Part shown: positions 33,839-45,053 of the stretch, in pieces
How the letters are laid out: each line of letters starts with the position of its first letter
Position numbering within the stretch: the stretch's first letter is position 1
NCBI GenBank assembly: GCA_963971535.1
Contig: OZ020586.1
Location: 71,906,634 to 71,970,633, forward strand
Origin: Notolepis coatsorum
Lineage: Eukaryota > Chordata > Actinopteri > Aulopiformes > Paralepididae
Direction of reading: 5' to 3'
DNA: 64,000 bases
Translations under genes and position numbers: made by a program
Notes under the pieces: model-generated
What the model was told of the DNA's origin: nothing
What the model saw: the letters and a program-made list of their open reading frames with translations, nothing else
The model's database searches: none

Positions 33839-35350
33839 TGATTGCTTCCACCCTTCAGGAATCTCCCCTTCAGACCATACTCTGTTAAACAACCTCAGTA
33901 CCACTTCTTTTGACATAACACTCAACTTCTCCAACATAGAGTAACAAATATTGTCTCTACCTGGCGTTGTTTTCCCCACTTTCCTTAATGCTCTATTCAT
34001 TTCATGCACTGTAAATGCTGTATTTAATACCTTATCCTCCCCATCTTCACCAAATTCTACATTTCCTCCAAACCTATCCACTGTTAACTCTCTCCCTTCC
34101 CTTTCTTCTTGCGTCAAATTATCAGAACTATACACTTTAACTAACGCCTTTGCTATTGCTTCTGCCTTTTCCACACTATTAGTAATAACTCTCTGTTCTA
34201 CTACGAGAGCAGGATATTCAAGCTCCCTCCCAACCCCTCTCATCTTTTTAATCATACCCCAAACCCTCTGGATTGGCGTAGCCCTTCCTAAAGTATCACA
34301 AAACTTCTTCCAGTACTCCTTCTTCACTTTCTTAATTACTTTCCTCACTATTGCCATTGCTCTCTTATATTCTATTAATTTTTCAAAGTTATGAGTCCTC
34401 TTTAGCTCTCTAAATGCCCTATTCCTTACTTTAATTGCTTCATAACATTCCTTAGACCACCAAGGAACTATCCTACTCACCCTCTTCTGCCCAGTCTTAG
34501 GAATTGTTACTTCTGCAGCTACAATAATATTATTAGTCACCTCACTGCACATGTACTCACTATCTAGACCCTCATTATCCATACCCATAAGCCCACGCTC
34601 ACTCAATACGGCATAAGACTCCCAATCAGCCACACCCAATTTCCACCTCCCTCCTCCCAAAACATTCTCCCTAATAGGGTTCATCTCCATCTGTAACCTT
34701 ATAGGATAGTGATCGCTGCCAACTGTACTATCAGTCAATACCTCCCACTTACACCTATCTGCTAACGTAGCCGTAACTACTGTCAAGTCTATAGCAGACT
34801 CATTCCCTCTTGCGACATCCACCCTTGTTCCTGTTCCATCATTCAAACACACCAGTTCTTTCCCCTCCAAAAATTCTTCTATCACTTCACCGTTTGCATC
34901 ATTCCTATCTCCCCATAATGAACTATGCGCATTAAAATCCCCACACCAAACCACTTTATCTCCTACCCCTTCCCACATTTCATCTAGCTGTCCCATCTCA
35001 ATCTGCCTACATGGATTATAAAAATTAATAATTTGAATACTGCCCTCTGTAACCCAAACTTCAATACTAATGTACTCCAACTCCCTACCTATTCTCACCT
35101 CCCTATATTGCAACCCTCTCTTTACAAAGGTAACACACCCTCCTCCATTACCCCCCTCCCTATCTCTCCTAACACTAACATATCCATATATTACAAAGTC
35201 TAATGTGCTCTTAAGCCAGGATTCCTGTATGCAAATCACATCTGGTTTGGTATTTAGATCTTGAATAAACCCTTTAAACTCCTGACCATTCGCAATTAGA
35301 CTTCTTGCATTCCACTGTAAGACCACTAGGGTTGACTTGGACCTATCCAT
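33839..35350 (-). pseudogene. LINE ORF2 start: APE endonuclease and RT N-terminus
   Basis: Starts at ATG 35350, overlapping the end of ORF1 by 25 bases. The endonuclease motifs are in order: LQWNARSL (Asn), VICIQESWL (Glu), VVWCGDFNAHSSLWG (Asp/Asn) and GSDHYPIRL (Asp/His). Then comes the linker to RT (TPGRDNICYSMLEKLS) and EGEIPEGWKQSV, where DIRS interrupts it. About 500 residues without a stop. The enzyme would nick target DNA for target-primed reverse transcription. Confidence 0.92.
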
Positions 35351-36534
35351 GCTGGCATAGAGGTAGACTCCGGAGCTTCACCCATTCTACTGAGGTCTTT
35401 ATCGATCTTTTCCCAAGACAGGCCACCCAAATCTAGAAATTTACCAGCCCCTTTCACAATGATTTTGATCCTCTCAGTTCTACTCTTAGCCTGCTCAGTA
35501 CAATTGATCACATACGCTATAAACAGTACCAACTTCTCCGGGTTAATCACCCCTTGATCCACCATCCTCTCTGCTTGAATCACTTCTTGCCCCCGTTGGT
35601 TTCCCACCTCACTACTTTCCTTCTTATTCTCTAGATCCACTACTTTCACAGCCTCAGCATACGTCAAGTTATTAGCTGCTCTCACCTGTTGCACAACAAC
35701 CGCCTTTTTACTGACCAGACATCCACCATATCCAGCCGTATGATCCCCACCACAATTACAGCATTTCCTCACTGCACCCTCCTCACACTGTCCATATTCA
35801 TGGTCCCCCCCACACTTTCCACACCTCCGTCTACCCCTACATACTGCGGCCACATGACCAAACCTCTGACACCTGAAGCATCTAGTAGGTGGCTGGATAT
35901 ATTCACGTACTGTGAAGCTCATGAACCCTACCTTTACTCTATCTGGCAACGTTTTCTCACTGAATTCCACCATCACCGACTTACTTTCCACCCTCACCCC
36001 ATCTCGCCTTGCCATCAGTCTTTTCACACCCACAACTGTTCCTCCTTTAAGTGTTCTTTGAAGAAACTTCAAGTCTTCTCCCAGGGGCACCCCTGAGATA
36101 ACCCCTCTTGCGCCTCGTTCAGCAAACTCTCTCACCTCCTCTATCCCACGCCCGCAAATCATCTTCACTCCCATCATTCTATCCTTCTGTATCTTGTCCT
36201 TACACTTTACCAACAACCTACCATCTCTTAACCGCTTTGCCCACTCGACTTCCCCACACACCTTCTTCACTCCCCCAGCTAACTCCATTACCCCTATATC
36301 ACTTAACTCAATTCCTTCCTTAAACTTAACTAGTACCTTCAAATTCTCCAACTGCTCAGACTTCTTTCTTACATCCCTACCGTCCTGCATATCCTCCTCA
36401 TCCTCCCGTTCTTTCCTCTTATTCTCCTCCCGTGCACTGCCTTCCGAACCCTGCCCACGATTCCCTTTACCTTTCCCTTGCATCTTACTGCCATCTATCT
36501 GCTCTACTTCACCGTTATCATTTCCCCCTTCCAT
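35326..36534 (-). CDS. LINE ORF1 (gag-like, three zinc knuckles)
   Basis: 402 residues, intact. The first hundred are charged and low-complexity (KRKEREDEEDMQDGRD). A central part (VRVESKSVMVEFSEKTLPDR, then PPTRCFRCQRFGH) leads into three cysteine knuckles: CFRCQRFGHVAAVC, CGKCGGDHEYGQC and CCNCGGDHTAGYGGC. This matches the RNA-binding ORF1 of I/jockey-type LINEs. It packages the LINE RNA into a ribonucleoprotein. The stop overlaps the ORF2 start by 25 bases, which suggests coupled translation. Confidence 0.9.
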   Translation of the reverse strand: MEGGNDNGEVEQIDGSKMQGKGKGNRGQGSEGSAREENKRKEREDEEDMQDGRDVRKKSEQLENLKVLVKFKEGIELSDIGVMELAGGVKKVCGEVEWAKRLRDGRLLVKCKDKIQKDRMMGVKMICGRGIEEVREFAERGARGVISGVPLGEDLKFLQRTLKGGTVVGVKRLMARRDGVRVESKSVMVEFSEKTLPDRVKVGFMSFTVREYIQPPTRCFRCQRFGHVAAVCRGRRRCGKCGGDHEYGQCEEGAVRKCCNCGGDHTAGYGGCLVSKKAVVVQQVRAANNLTYAEAVKVVDLENKKESSEVGNQRGQEVIQAERMVDQGVINPEKLVLFIAYVINCTEQAKSRTERIKIIVKGAGKFLDLGGLSWEKIDKDLSRMGEAPESTSMPAWIGPSQP

Positions 36535-36915
36535 ATCCTACTCATTCCTATCCTAAATCTAATCCAGATCCAGTCACAAATCAGTCTTACCAAATCCGCC
36601 ACGACTCTCCTCGCACTACCAACAAACAAACTCGCTCTCAGGTGCATTGATTGCTCATCCACCTGAGGGCCGGACTGGGGAAATAATTCATACCGGGAGA
36701 TATAGCGCGAAATATAGCCCCAATCAGGCCACTTTTTAAGCGGGGGGTCTGGGGGACCCCCACCAGGAAATTTTTTGTTACAAAGACTTAATTTCCTGCA
36801 TTCTGGTGAATTTGAGTGCATGTGAATCACAAACTAATGAGCCAACAATTGCTTAGTACAATGTACTGTTATGGACCTCAAATAAAACTGTTGTGGCACT
36901 AGCAATGCTACTCTC

Positions 36916-38064
36916 TGTTATGGTTTGACACCGACCCCAAACGCTAACGACACAAGAGAGTAGGTTTCAGAGTTGCCAAATACAAGGGCTTGTTTATTTG
37001 ATATATGAATAAGTGAAACAGGGAAAGCAGGTCAACAAGAACAGGTACAATGAACAAGGGGCAAAGTTCTGCTGCTCTGCAGCTTCTCCCGGAAGGGTAG
37101 TCTTGGGAAGCAGGAGCAGACCTCTGTACCGCTCTGCAGACTCTCACGGCGGACCTCTCAGATGTTGTGCAAGACCGAGAGAGGGAGAGAGGGAACGGGT
37201 CAGTGACAGAGCAGACTTGAAACGAGCTGGAGGACAGGGTGTTATATTCTTCGTGTTAAACAACACAGTGATGTGCAATATTCCAAAAACAGCCCAAGTG
37301 AAATATCTTCATGTAATCACACAGTGAGCAAAAATCCATACACCGTCCAAAAGTGAAATACTATCTTCGTGTAAACACACAGTGAGCAAAAATCCAAACA
37401 CAGTCCAAATGTGAAACAATATCTTCGTGTAAATACACAGTGAGCAAAAATCCAAACACAGTCCAAATGTGAAATAATATCTTCGTGTAAATACACAGTG
37501 GGTGGTGGAAGATCCCAAAATATTATTCCATAAAGGATAGGGCAAAACGATAAAGGCTGGGTGAGTGACTGTCTGACAAAAAGGTGGTAGACTTCAGTGT
37601 AAAGGTACACACGAAAATCGGAAATAGGTCAAGACAGTCAATCTAGAAAAACTCACCCAGACGAGCTGCGTAAAAGGAACAGGAACAAAGTGGAGGCGAG
37701 CGCGCGCCACGGAGCAGGTATCCAAGCGAAGGCTTCTAGGAATTTCCTGGAGATTAGCACAGTGAAACAGAAGCAACGGGGAAAAACATCCAGCGACAAA
37801 TCAAGACGAACCAACAACTTAGGGTGGGGAAAACGGGGTATAAATAATGAGGGATCGATTGATTGAAAGGCAGTGACAGCTGGGGAATGTGATTGAAAAG
37901 CGTGGGGAAGTGAGGGAACCAATCAGCGACGTCTCAGATGACGTCAGCGGGGAGAAACGTGTGAACGAGGGAATTGAAATACTTGACAGAAAAAATGAAT
38001 GAAAACAAAGCGAGGGTGGTTAAAGGAACAGAACGAGTGAGAAGGCAAGGACAGAAACCTCACA
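36916..38064 (-). repeat. Left LTR (3' LTR) of the chromodomain gypsy element
   Basis: 1,149 bp, TG...CA bounded on either strand, indistinguishable from 40233-41381 by eye. It contains 3.5 rounds of a roughly 64-bp repeat (37303-37500, with CACAGTGAGCAAAAATCC). On the minus strand the polypurine tract GAGGGGGGG ends two to three bases before it, marking it as the 3' LTR. Confidence 0.95.
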
Positions 38065-38611
38065 GTACCCCCCCCTCAACGGGAGCCGCCCGGCGACCAG
38101 GCCGACCCGGCTCGTCAGGATGGGCCCGATGAAAGTCGGTGATCAAGCCGGGATCCACGATGAGCTGCCGGGAGACCCAGCTACGCTCCTCAGGGCCGTA
38201 ACCCTCCCAGTCCACTAGGTATTGGAATCCCCGGCCCCGCCGACGAACGCCCATCAACCGGCGGACCTGCCACTGGGGGTGACCATCCACTAGCACAGGA
38301 GGCGGTGGATCAGGAGCCGGAGGCATAAGGGGACTGAGGGAGACGGGCTTAACCCGGGAGACATGGAACACGGGGTGGATGTGCATGGATGCAGGAAGCT
38401 TCAGGCGCAGGGCCGCCGGACTGAGTACCTTCAGGACCTCGAAAGGTCCGACGAAACGGGGTTTGAGCCTCCTGGCCGAGGACCGTAGCGGGAGGTCCCT
38501 TGCGGAGAGCCACACCCTCTGCCCAGGGCGGTAAGTCGGCGCAGGAACCCGGCGCCGGTCGGCACCACGACAGGCGCGCTCAGACGTCTGGAGCAGCGGA
38601 CCAATCATCAC
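38060..38611 (-). CDS. Integrase C-terminus with chromodomain (partial)
   Basis: 183-residue frame. [16 protein letters not shown] and [16 protein letters not shown] followed by [15 protein letters not shown] are the C-terminal part of chromovirus integrase. [11 protein letters not shown] follows, then a chromodomain with [18 protein letters not shown] (aromatic and Trp residues of the methyl-lysine cage region are present). In intact elements this directs integration by binding histone marks. It overlaps the gag-pro frame by 32 bases in another frame. It has no start codon of its own that is clearly used, so expression is doubtful. Confidence 0.85.
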   Translation of the reverse strand: MMIGPLLQTSERACRGADRRRVPAPTYRPGQRVWLSARDLPLRSSARRLKPRFVGPFEVLKVLSPAALRLKLPASMHIHPVFHVSRVKPVSLSPLMPPAPDPPPPVLVDGHPQWQVRRLMGVRRRGRGFQYLVDWEGYGPEERSWVSRQLIVDPGLITDFHRAHPDEPGRPGRRAAPVEGGVL

Positions 38612-40175
38612 AGTACTTCAAGAAGCCCGTGGTGGGGAAAGAGCCAAACCTCTCAGCACCCGGCGACCCACACGGCCCCGGCCTGCCCGGACGGGACCCA
38701 AGGAAGCCGGCGATCAGGGGCACTGGAGAGGGGGACAAAGACAGAGGCCCGGAGAGGGGGACCGGAGACGTGGACAGAGGACCGGCGAGGGAGGCCGGAG
38801 ACGGGGACTGGGACCCGACAGCGGAGGCCGGGCACAGGGACAGAGAACCGGCGAGGGAGGCCGGAGACGAGGACTGGGACCCGGTGAGGGGGCTGGACGG
38901 CACCCGAAGACACCGGGCACGACAGGAGGGGCTCCACCCCTTGATGGCACCGGAGGACCAGGCGATGTGGGGCTCGTGCAGCGCGAGCCAGGGCCTGCCC
39001 AGGACCACAGGGACAAGAGGAGAGCTGGTGACGAAAAACTGGAGCCTCTCAACGTGGTCACCAGCAACGGTGAGAAGGACTGGACAGGTGCGTTGAGTGA
39101 CGTCAGCCAGGCGGCGATGATCCATTGCGAAGACCTCCAAGGGCCTCTCGAGGTCCTCAAGCGGAATGCCGGCCCGGGTGGCAAACCCAACGTCCATGAA
39201 ACTCCCCTCAGCACCAGAGTCCATGAGTGCACCCACCGTCGCCCGCTGGTCCGCCCAGGCTAGGGTGACGTCCGCCAGACGGTTGGGTGGTGCACGGGTG
39301 GGTATGGACGAGAGGTCCGGAGGCGACTCACCAGCGGGCCTCCGGGGCGGGGGACAGGAAAGACGGCTCACCAGGATCTCCCGGGGTCTTGGCGAGCCTG
39401 GTCCTCTTGGCCGGGCACGGCAATTGGAGACACGGTGTCCATCCCGGCCACAGTAGAGGCAACGGCCGGAGAAGAGCCTGGACTCCCGCTCGGCCGGGCT
39501 AAGGCGGTTGCGTCCCAGCTGCATGGGTTCCTCCTTGGTCACGGCTCGGGAGGGAACAAAACCATCAGTCACGGAGGGGGTAGGACGGACAGCACTGTTG
39601 AGGCGGCCGCTGGGAAAGGGAGCCCCTGAGCGGCGGTCGACGGCACAGTCGTAAGGCCGGCGAGGCGGAAAGACCTGAGCCCTGGACTCCCTGAACACCC
39701 CCTCGGGGTCGTAGTACTCGGGGGGTACGTCTGGGGTAAAGAAAACCTCCTCGAGGTCGTGGTCCTCGGGGGGTACGTCTGGGGTACCGAAATCCTCCTC
39801 GAGGTCGTGGTCCTCGGGGGGTGCGTCTGGGGGTCCCCGTCGGGTTCTCTCACGTCTTCTCTCCTGGAGGCGTCCGTCGACGCGGATGGCGAGGCTGAAC
39901 AGGTCCTCGAGGGAACCAGGTTCCTCCTGGGTCGCGAGCTGGTCCCTGACTGCGTCACAGAGCCCCCTCATGAAGGTTAGGCGAAGAGCAGGTTCGTTCC
40001 ATCCACTCTCCACCGCCGCCAGTCGAAACTCCATGACATAGTCCGTCACCCTGCCGCTCCCCTGTCGGAAGGTCCCCAACCGGGCTCCAGGGTCCAGACC
40101 TCGGGCTGGATGGTGGAACACTCTGCGGAGCTCCGCCACGAAGTCTGGGTAGGTGAACAAAAAATCTGCCTCCAT
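38580..40175 (-). CDS. Gag-protease of the gypsy element
   Basis: 531 residues from ATG 40175. Residues 1-110 resemble the retrotransposon gag capsid domain ([20 protein letters not shown]). 118-165 hold a short tandem repeat (PPEDHDLEE). 239-252 are a CX2CX4HX4C zinc knuckle ([14 protein letters not shown]). 319-321 are the DSG of an aspartic protease ([13 protein letters not shown]), followed by [17 protein letters not shown]. The last 120 residues are a Ser/Pro/Leu-rich repeat ending near the deletion junction. The frame is intact, so a capsid-like particle protein could still be made. Confidence 0.88.
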   Translation of the reverse strand: MEADFLFTYPDFVAELRRVFHHPARGLDPGARLGTFRQGSGRVTDYVMEFRLAAVESGWNEPALRLTFMRGLCDAVRDQLATQEEPGSLEDLFSLAIRVDGRLQERRRERTRRGPPDAPPEDHDLEEDFGTPDVPPEDHDLEEVFFTPDVPPEYYDPEGVFRESRAQVFPPRRPYDCAVDRRSGAPFPSGRLNSAVRPTPSVTDGFVPSRAVTKEEPMQLGRNRLSPAERESRLFSGRCLYCGRDGHRVSNCRARPRGPGSPRPREILVSRLSCPPPRRPAGESPPDLSSIPTRAPPNRLADVTLAWADQRATVGALMDSGAEGSFMDVGFATRAGIPLEDLERPLEVFAMDHRRLADVTQRTCPVLLTVAGDHVERLQFFVTSSPLVPVVLGRPWLALHEPHIAWSSGAIKGWSPSCRARCLRVPSSPLTGSQSSSPASLAGSLSLCPASAVGSQSPSPASLAGPLSTSPVPLSGPLSLSPSPVPLIAGFLGSRPGRPGPCGSPGAERFGSFPTTGFLKYCDDWSAAPDV

Positions 40176-40232
40176 TGCCCAGGAGGAAGTGACCCACTGG
40201 GCAGCATGGCCTGAAAGTAGGTTGGTTCGTAA

Positions 40233-41381
40233 TGTTATGGTTTGACACCGACCCCAAACGCTAACGACACAAGAGAGTAGGTTTCAGAGTTGCCAAATAC
40301 AAGGGCTTGTTTATTTGATATATGAATAAGTGAAACAGGGAAAGCAGGTCAACAAGAACAGGTACAATGAACAAGGGGCAAAGTTCTGCTGCTCTGCAGC
40401 TTCTCCCGGAAGGGTAGTCTTGGGAAGCAGGAGCAGACCTCTGTACCGCTCTGCAGACTCTCACGGCGGACCTCTCAGATGTTGTGCAAGACCGAGAGAG
40501 GGAGAGAGGGAACGGGTCAGTGACAGAGCAGACTTGAAACGAGCTGGAGGACAGGGTGTTATATTCTTCGTGTTAAACAACACAGTGATGTGCAATATTC
40601 CAAAAACAGCCCAAGTGAAATATCTTCATGTAATCACACAGTGAGCAAAAATCCATACACCGTCCAAAAGTGAAATACTATCTTCGTGTAAACACACAGT
40701 GAGCAAAAATCCAAACACAGTCCAAATGTGAAACAATATCTTCGTGTAAATACACAGTGAGCAAAAATCCAAACACAGTCCAAATGTGAAATAATATCTT
40801 CGTGTAAATACACAGTGGGTGGTGGAAGATCCCAAAATATTATTCCATAAAGGATAGGGCAAAACGATAAAGGCTGGGTGAGTGACTGTCTGACAAAAAG
40901 GTGGTAGACTTCAGTGTAAAGGTACACACGAAAATCGGAAATAGGTCAAGACAGTCAATCTAGAAAAACTCACCCAGACGAGCTGCGTAAAAGGAACAGG
41001 AACAAAGTGGAGGCGAGCGCGCGCCACGGAGCAGGTATCCAAGCGAAGGCTTCTAGGAATTTCCTGGAGATTAGCACAGTGAAACAGAAGCAACGGGGAA
41101 AAACATCCAGCGACAAATCAAGACGAACCAACAACTTAGGGTGGGGAAAACGGGGTATAAATAATGAGGGATCGATTGATTGAAAGGCAGTGACAGCTGG
41201 GGAATGTGATTGAAAAGCGTGGGGAAGTGAGGGAACCAATCAGCGACGTCTCAGATGACGTCAGCGGGGAGAAACGTGTGAACGAGGGAATTGAAATACT
41301 TGACAGAAAAAATGAATGAAAACAAAGCGAGGGTGGTTAAAGGAACAGAACGAGTGAGAAGGCAAGGACAGAAACCTCACA
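40233..41381 (-). repeat. Right LTR (5' LTR) of the gypsy element
   Basis: Starts TGTTATGGTTTGACACCGAC and ends AGAAACCTCACA. Same length and, at every position compared, the same sequence as 36916-38064. It carries the element's promoter for minus-strand transcription. Confidence 0.95.
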
Positions 41382-41576
41382 CTCTCTCCACCTTCAAAAA
41401 GAAAAAAGCAAGAGCACAACATATTTTTCTATTTACTATTATAATACAGTTAACCACTCTCTCCTGTAAGGGCCTTTCTTTTTCTTGTCTGTTTTATCCC
41501 TCTCTCCTCCACCCTTTCTCTTTATTCCACTGTCCATCTTGACATTAACGTTAATTGACTTTCGCTCTACTGTATC

Positions 41577-42417
41577 CAGTGGCGGCTCGCCACCGGGGGC
41601 GCTAGGGCGCCGACCCACCTGTTAAATGAGAGAAGAAGAAAAAAAAACTTTTTTGTTTTTTGTTTTATAGCCCTATAAATAATATAAACATGTTTAAAAT
41701 GAATAATATTTACTCATTTTAAGCATGTTTGTGTTTCCAATGCACAATATAACTTAATTTTACAAAGATTAATAATAGTTTTCCTGAACAGGAAGTGACG
41801 ATTCTGTCTGATATAGACCTTTTCATTACCGTAGCCGCAGGCATTTCTCCTCGCCGTATTTCTCTCTGGGCTAGGCGCAATTGCGCCTGGAGTGCGCATG
41901 CCCGCCGTGCACTGGTTCATCGCTGTATCCGTCGCAGCCACGCACTTTGCGTTGAATATGATGTATTATGATGGAACTCGGGCGCTGGTTTGAAACGACC
42001 TAGCAAGCAGCCGAGCGTCTAAAAGCTCTCTGATTGGCCGACGCGGTACTTTCCGTAACCGCAGTTTGCAACATGAGTTTATGCTGTTGTTGTGTTGTGT
42101 GATGCAGATATTTGTCTTGGAGCGTGATGGCAAGTTCTTTCAACGGTTAGGCTTAGGCACTCTTTCAAAGTTGGTTAAGGTTAGAGTTTGTCTTAGAGCA
42201 TGGCGATAGAACATCAGGTAGTTTGCAGGCTGTTCGAGGCGGACATGGACAAAGGCACTCACAGTACTTGTTGGCTATTAACAAGCTATATTATGGATGC
42301 AGTGTGGAGGGACATGCATGGACAATGGATGGACATCAACACAGGCTGGATGGACAATGCCATGGAGTGGATATACTTTATCAACAAGCCCTTCTGCCAA
42401 CAACAAGGTAGATTAGC

Positions 42418-42455
<38 letters not shown>

Positions 42456-42709
42456 GTTTGTTTGTTTGTTTCTAACTTTTCTATTTATATATTGTGTTTC
42501 AAGTTGTGAATTAGACTATACTTTATTTGACTGGTTGTGTGTTGTTGTAGTAACAGCTGAGCGACTCGTTCATAAGAGCCGATTCATTGCCGTGAGCGTG
42601 AGTCGAATCGCTCACGTCTTGCCATGAGTCGGTTGCGTGGTACTGTATATGTTTGCAAAATGTTTTGGTATAGCGCCCCTAGTGGAGAGAGAACCAGCAG
42701 CCGCTACTG
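41577..42709. mobile_element. Non-autonomous hAT-like transposon, 1,133 bp
   Basis: CAGTGGCGGCT and AGCCGCTACTG ends with a perfect 8-bp duplication ACTGTATC (41569-41576, 42710-42717). The interior includes an inverted copy of the AACCTTAACC cassette seen in element C (42090-42235, with GGTTAAGGTTAGAGTTTGTC) and a CT tract at 42421-42450. No transposase. Confidence 0.93.
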
Positions 42710-43149
42710 ACTGTATCTCTCCCGAGTCCCACACTACCTGGCTCATTGCCTGGCTGTTATTCTGCATCTGAGTGCCGCCTGCCATTCCATTCGCCGCCTC
42801 CGCTGTCAATCAGTTGTATCGCCTGGTCCCGCCTCCACCAATCACAAGCGGCAGCACGGCTCCATTGTGTGTGTGTGTGATCCGCGTGAGGGAGAGAGAG
42901 TCAGATAGTTCTCCAACTCTGTGGCAGACAGTGAAATCCTGGTTGTTCCCCACCCACCTTATCTAACTATCGCGCCGCGCCGCCGCCACAACTAGAAACA
43001 ATCGCCTGGCAAAAAAAAATAAAAAAAAAATATATATATATAACAAAAAAAAAAAAAAAAAAACTCCCGGTGCTCCCGATGGCCAGTCCGGGCCCCTCAA
43101 GCTGATCATCAGTCTGGTTCAGCCGTTTGCCCAAGACGCCAATCACGCC

Positions 43150-43190
43150 ACTTGTCTGCCGAAAATCAAACGAAGAAGAAGAAGAAGAAG
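43150..43190. repeat. (GAA)n tract next to a LINE-like tail
   Basis: GAAGAAGAAGAAGAAGAAG resembles the tail of the Nimb-like LINE and follows AATCACGCCACTTG, close to the sequence at the edge of element C. Only the tail is recognisable. A-rich runs lie at 43010-43062; 43200-43650 holds nothing recognised. Confidence 0.4.
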
Positions 43191-43659
43191 ACTACACTTC
43201 CCACGAGGCAATGCGGCCACAGCGGTAGTGCGTAATATTTATGCGTCCCTACCGAATCTGCTGAATGACAGACGGGGCATGGCAGAATTCCCGAAATATA
43301 AACTCAACCCTTGACCGAAATACTAAAGCACTATGCTGTATTACCAGGTATTTGGCTGTGCCATTATGACCATAATGTTATATGTTTTATTCTGTGCATT
43401 ATATAGCATTGGCTACGTGTGCTGTGTACATTTAGTTTAGTGTGCTGTTGTCATGCTGATGGTAAAGCTAGTTGAAGATAGACGTATTTTCAACTCATGG
43501 GGGAGCGCGGGGGGATCAAAATCAATTAATGTTGATGACAACCTTGACGTAATTGGTTGCCGATCGACTTGGGATTGGTCTCCGTGTTCAGGAGACTCTG
43601 GCCTATATAAAATATATTGGAACATGTCTCCAGCACCCCCACAGCCGTAGGCAGCTAGT

Positions 43660-44075
43660 ACAACCACTGGGAGCATGTCTATGTTCCCCGGGTCCTACTG
43701 TACACTGTACATTGGAATACTGACAAAGCCATACTTGGTCATTTACTGTACAACTGGGTTAGGACGTTTGTAGGGGCCAGTTTCGAATTGCAGTGTCCCG
43801 TAGGTGTTCTTTGAGAGTGGTTTTGAAAGTGGGTAGTGATTCGCATTCCTTTACAGCTGTGGGTAGGGCGTTCCACATTGATGTGGCATAATTGCGAAAC
43901 GTGTTTAGTCCCTTGTTTGAGCCGAATCTGGGTTTAACATGATTTGTGGAGCTCCCTCTGGTGTTGTGATCGTGGTATTCACTGACCTTTGGGAAGTATT
44001 TTGACATGTACATGGGTACCTTGGCCGTGTAGTGTATCTTATAGACCAGGCCCATTGCAAGTTGCTGCCACATTT
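43660..44075 (-). pseudogene. LINE family A ORF2 C-terminus, second copy
   Basis: Minus-strand frame with QQLAMGLVYKIHYTAKVPMY through STNHVKPRFGSNKGLNTFR to the stop at about 43763, nearly identical to the end of the 25371-26060 frame. About 100 bp of 3' UTR follows. It is truncated at both ends. From 44076 to 44840 there is no other recognisable gene. Confidence 0.85.
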
Positions 44076-44846
44076 GATCCCCCCTCGCTCTCTCATGAGC
44101 AGGGGTGCAGTGCTGGGCATACGCGGTCAAACGACGTTTGGGTTTCGGCCCGTATACTCCGGCACTTATCACCTAGACTTTGCATAATAATAGGATACCG
44201 ACAACCAAATACAAGCCCTGTAGGTGGGGGGTTGCTTGATCTCCCGACTGGAAGGATGAGACAAGTTGTATCATCTGTTCTGTGCACAACCGAGGGAACA
44301 TGTATGCACGTGGCGTTTGGCCTTGGCCCATATTACGACTGCACCACTGCTCATGAGCTCCTAAGCTTTTAATGTGTCTCTGTGTGACTCACTAGTCACT
44401 ACTCACTGAACTGCTGTGCCTTGGGCCTATATAATCAAATCCCCTTTAAAGTTTTGTCAGAAAATGTACATTTAGTCAAATATCTCCACTTTTTCTTTTG
44501 AAAATGTTCAATACAAGACACTAATTTAAAACAAGATTTCAAACACAGATTGGTCTGAAATTGCCAGTGACATGTAATTTATCTTTGCCATTTTTCGGTA
44601 CTATTGAAATCATAGCCTCTCTCCACGATGCTGGAACCACACCCTTTTGTAACAGACAGTTGTGTTTAGTGTTTCTAACGAATGTTTATATTGTGTGCCG
44701 TGCCATCATGTTCTGTCTAATACCAGCGAGGAGCAGGACACAGAGCCAGTAGAGAGTTAAATACTGTAGGCCTATATTATAGTTATTTTATATCAGATTC
44801 AAATACATCTTCTGTGACACATTGTATTGGGTGTTTGTTCTGCCAG

Positions 44847-44885
44847 TGAGCCAGTATCAGTAAGACGAGCAACAGAGCCAGAAGC
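44847..44885 (+). other. fam210a: fam210a 5' UTR part of the first coding exon
   Basis: Preceded by TTGGGTGTTTGTTCTGCCAG, a fair 3' splice site, which implies an upstream non-coding exon (candidate 21731-21796). Other AGs nearby (44860, 44881) could also be used. Confidence 0.4.
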
Positions 44886-45023
44886 ATGTTGAGGCTGTTC
44901 CGCCACTCCTCCCAGCAGTACCAGGCCTCGGCCCTGCGGCCCCTGGTGGTTAGGGGCCCCTCCTCCACCTCCGACCCCCAATCAGTCTGCAACCCCCTCT
45001 GGCCCCCACAGCCTACCAGCGAG
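44886..45023 (+). CDS. fam210a: fam210a coding exon 1 (mitochondrial presequence)
   Basis: 46 codons from ATG to CAGCGAG/GTAATA, phase 0. The N-terminus MLRLFRHSSQQYQASALRPL has Arg/His, Ser and hydrophobic residues and no acids, as in a mitochondrial targeting sequence, which suits this mitochondrial protein family. It joins exon 2 in frame. The region is poorly conserved, so the call rests on phase, splice sites and position rather than similarity. The intron that follows (45024-46655) is a minisatellite. Confidence 0.7.
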
Positions 45024-45053
45024 GTAATAAAAGGAAACATTAGGGCTATTCTG

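Larger units (their letters stand above)
24281..36655 (-). mobile_element. I/Nimb-like LINE, full length but split by two insertions
   Basis: A non-LTR retrotransposon on the minus strand: 5' UTR to 36535, ORF1 (36534-35326), ORF2 in three pieces, and a 3' end with a (GAA)n tail (complement of the TTC run at 24281-24300). ORF1 with three CCHC knuckles and ORF2 with APE endonuclease, reverse transcriptase and RNase H are diagnostic of the I superfamily (I/Nimb clades). It is interrupted by the DIRS element (27885-33838) and by an L2/Rex-like LINE (25376-26645). The coding pieces show few lesions, so the element was fairly young when hit. Confidence 0.88.
36916..41381 (-). mobile_element. Ty3/gypsy chromodomain retrotransposon lacking polymerase
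   Basis: 4,466 bp with two 1,149-bp LTRs and a perfect 5-bp duplication CTCTC (36911-36915, 41382-41386). The 2.17-kb interior codes on the minus strand for gag-protease and for the C-terminal end of integrase with a chromodomain. Reverse transcriptase, RNase H and the integrase core are absent. Indistinguishable LTRs mean a recent insertion, so the deleted form itself was copied, presumably with enzymes supplied by a relative. The primer-binding site was not identified. Confidence 0.93.
36664..43099. mobile_element. Old hAT-like element hosting two younger insertions
   Basis: TGAGGGCCGGACTGG at the left and the complement of the right end (TTGAGGGGCCCGGACTGG) look like inverted termini of a teleost hAT family. 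Between them lie the LTR element (36916-41381) and a 1.1-kb hAT (41577-42709); the remaining own sequence is about 0.85 kb. No convincing 8-bp duplication was found, so this pairing is tentative. Confidence 0.45.

Noticed and set aside
33951-36650. Plus-strand frames over the LINE ORF1/ORF2 region
   Set aside because: Shadows of intact minus-strand LINE genes with clear zinc-knuckle and endonuclease motifs.
38500-39629. Plus-strand frames of up to 198 residues in the LTR element
   Set aside because: Antisense to the gag-protease and chromodomain frames; GC-rich sequence makes them open by chance.
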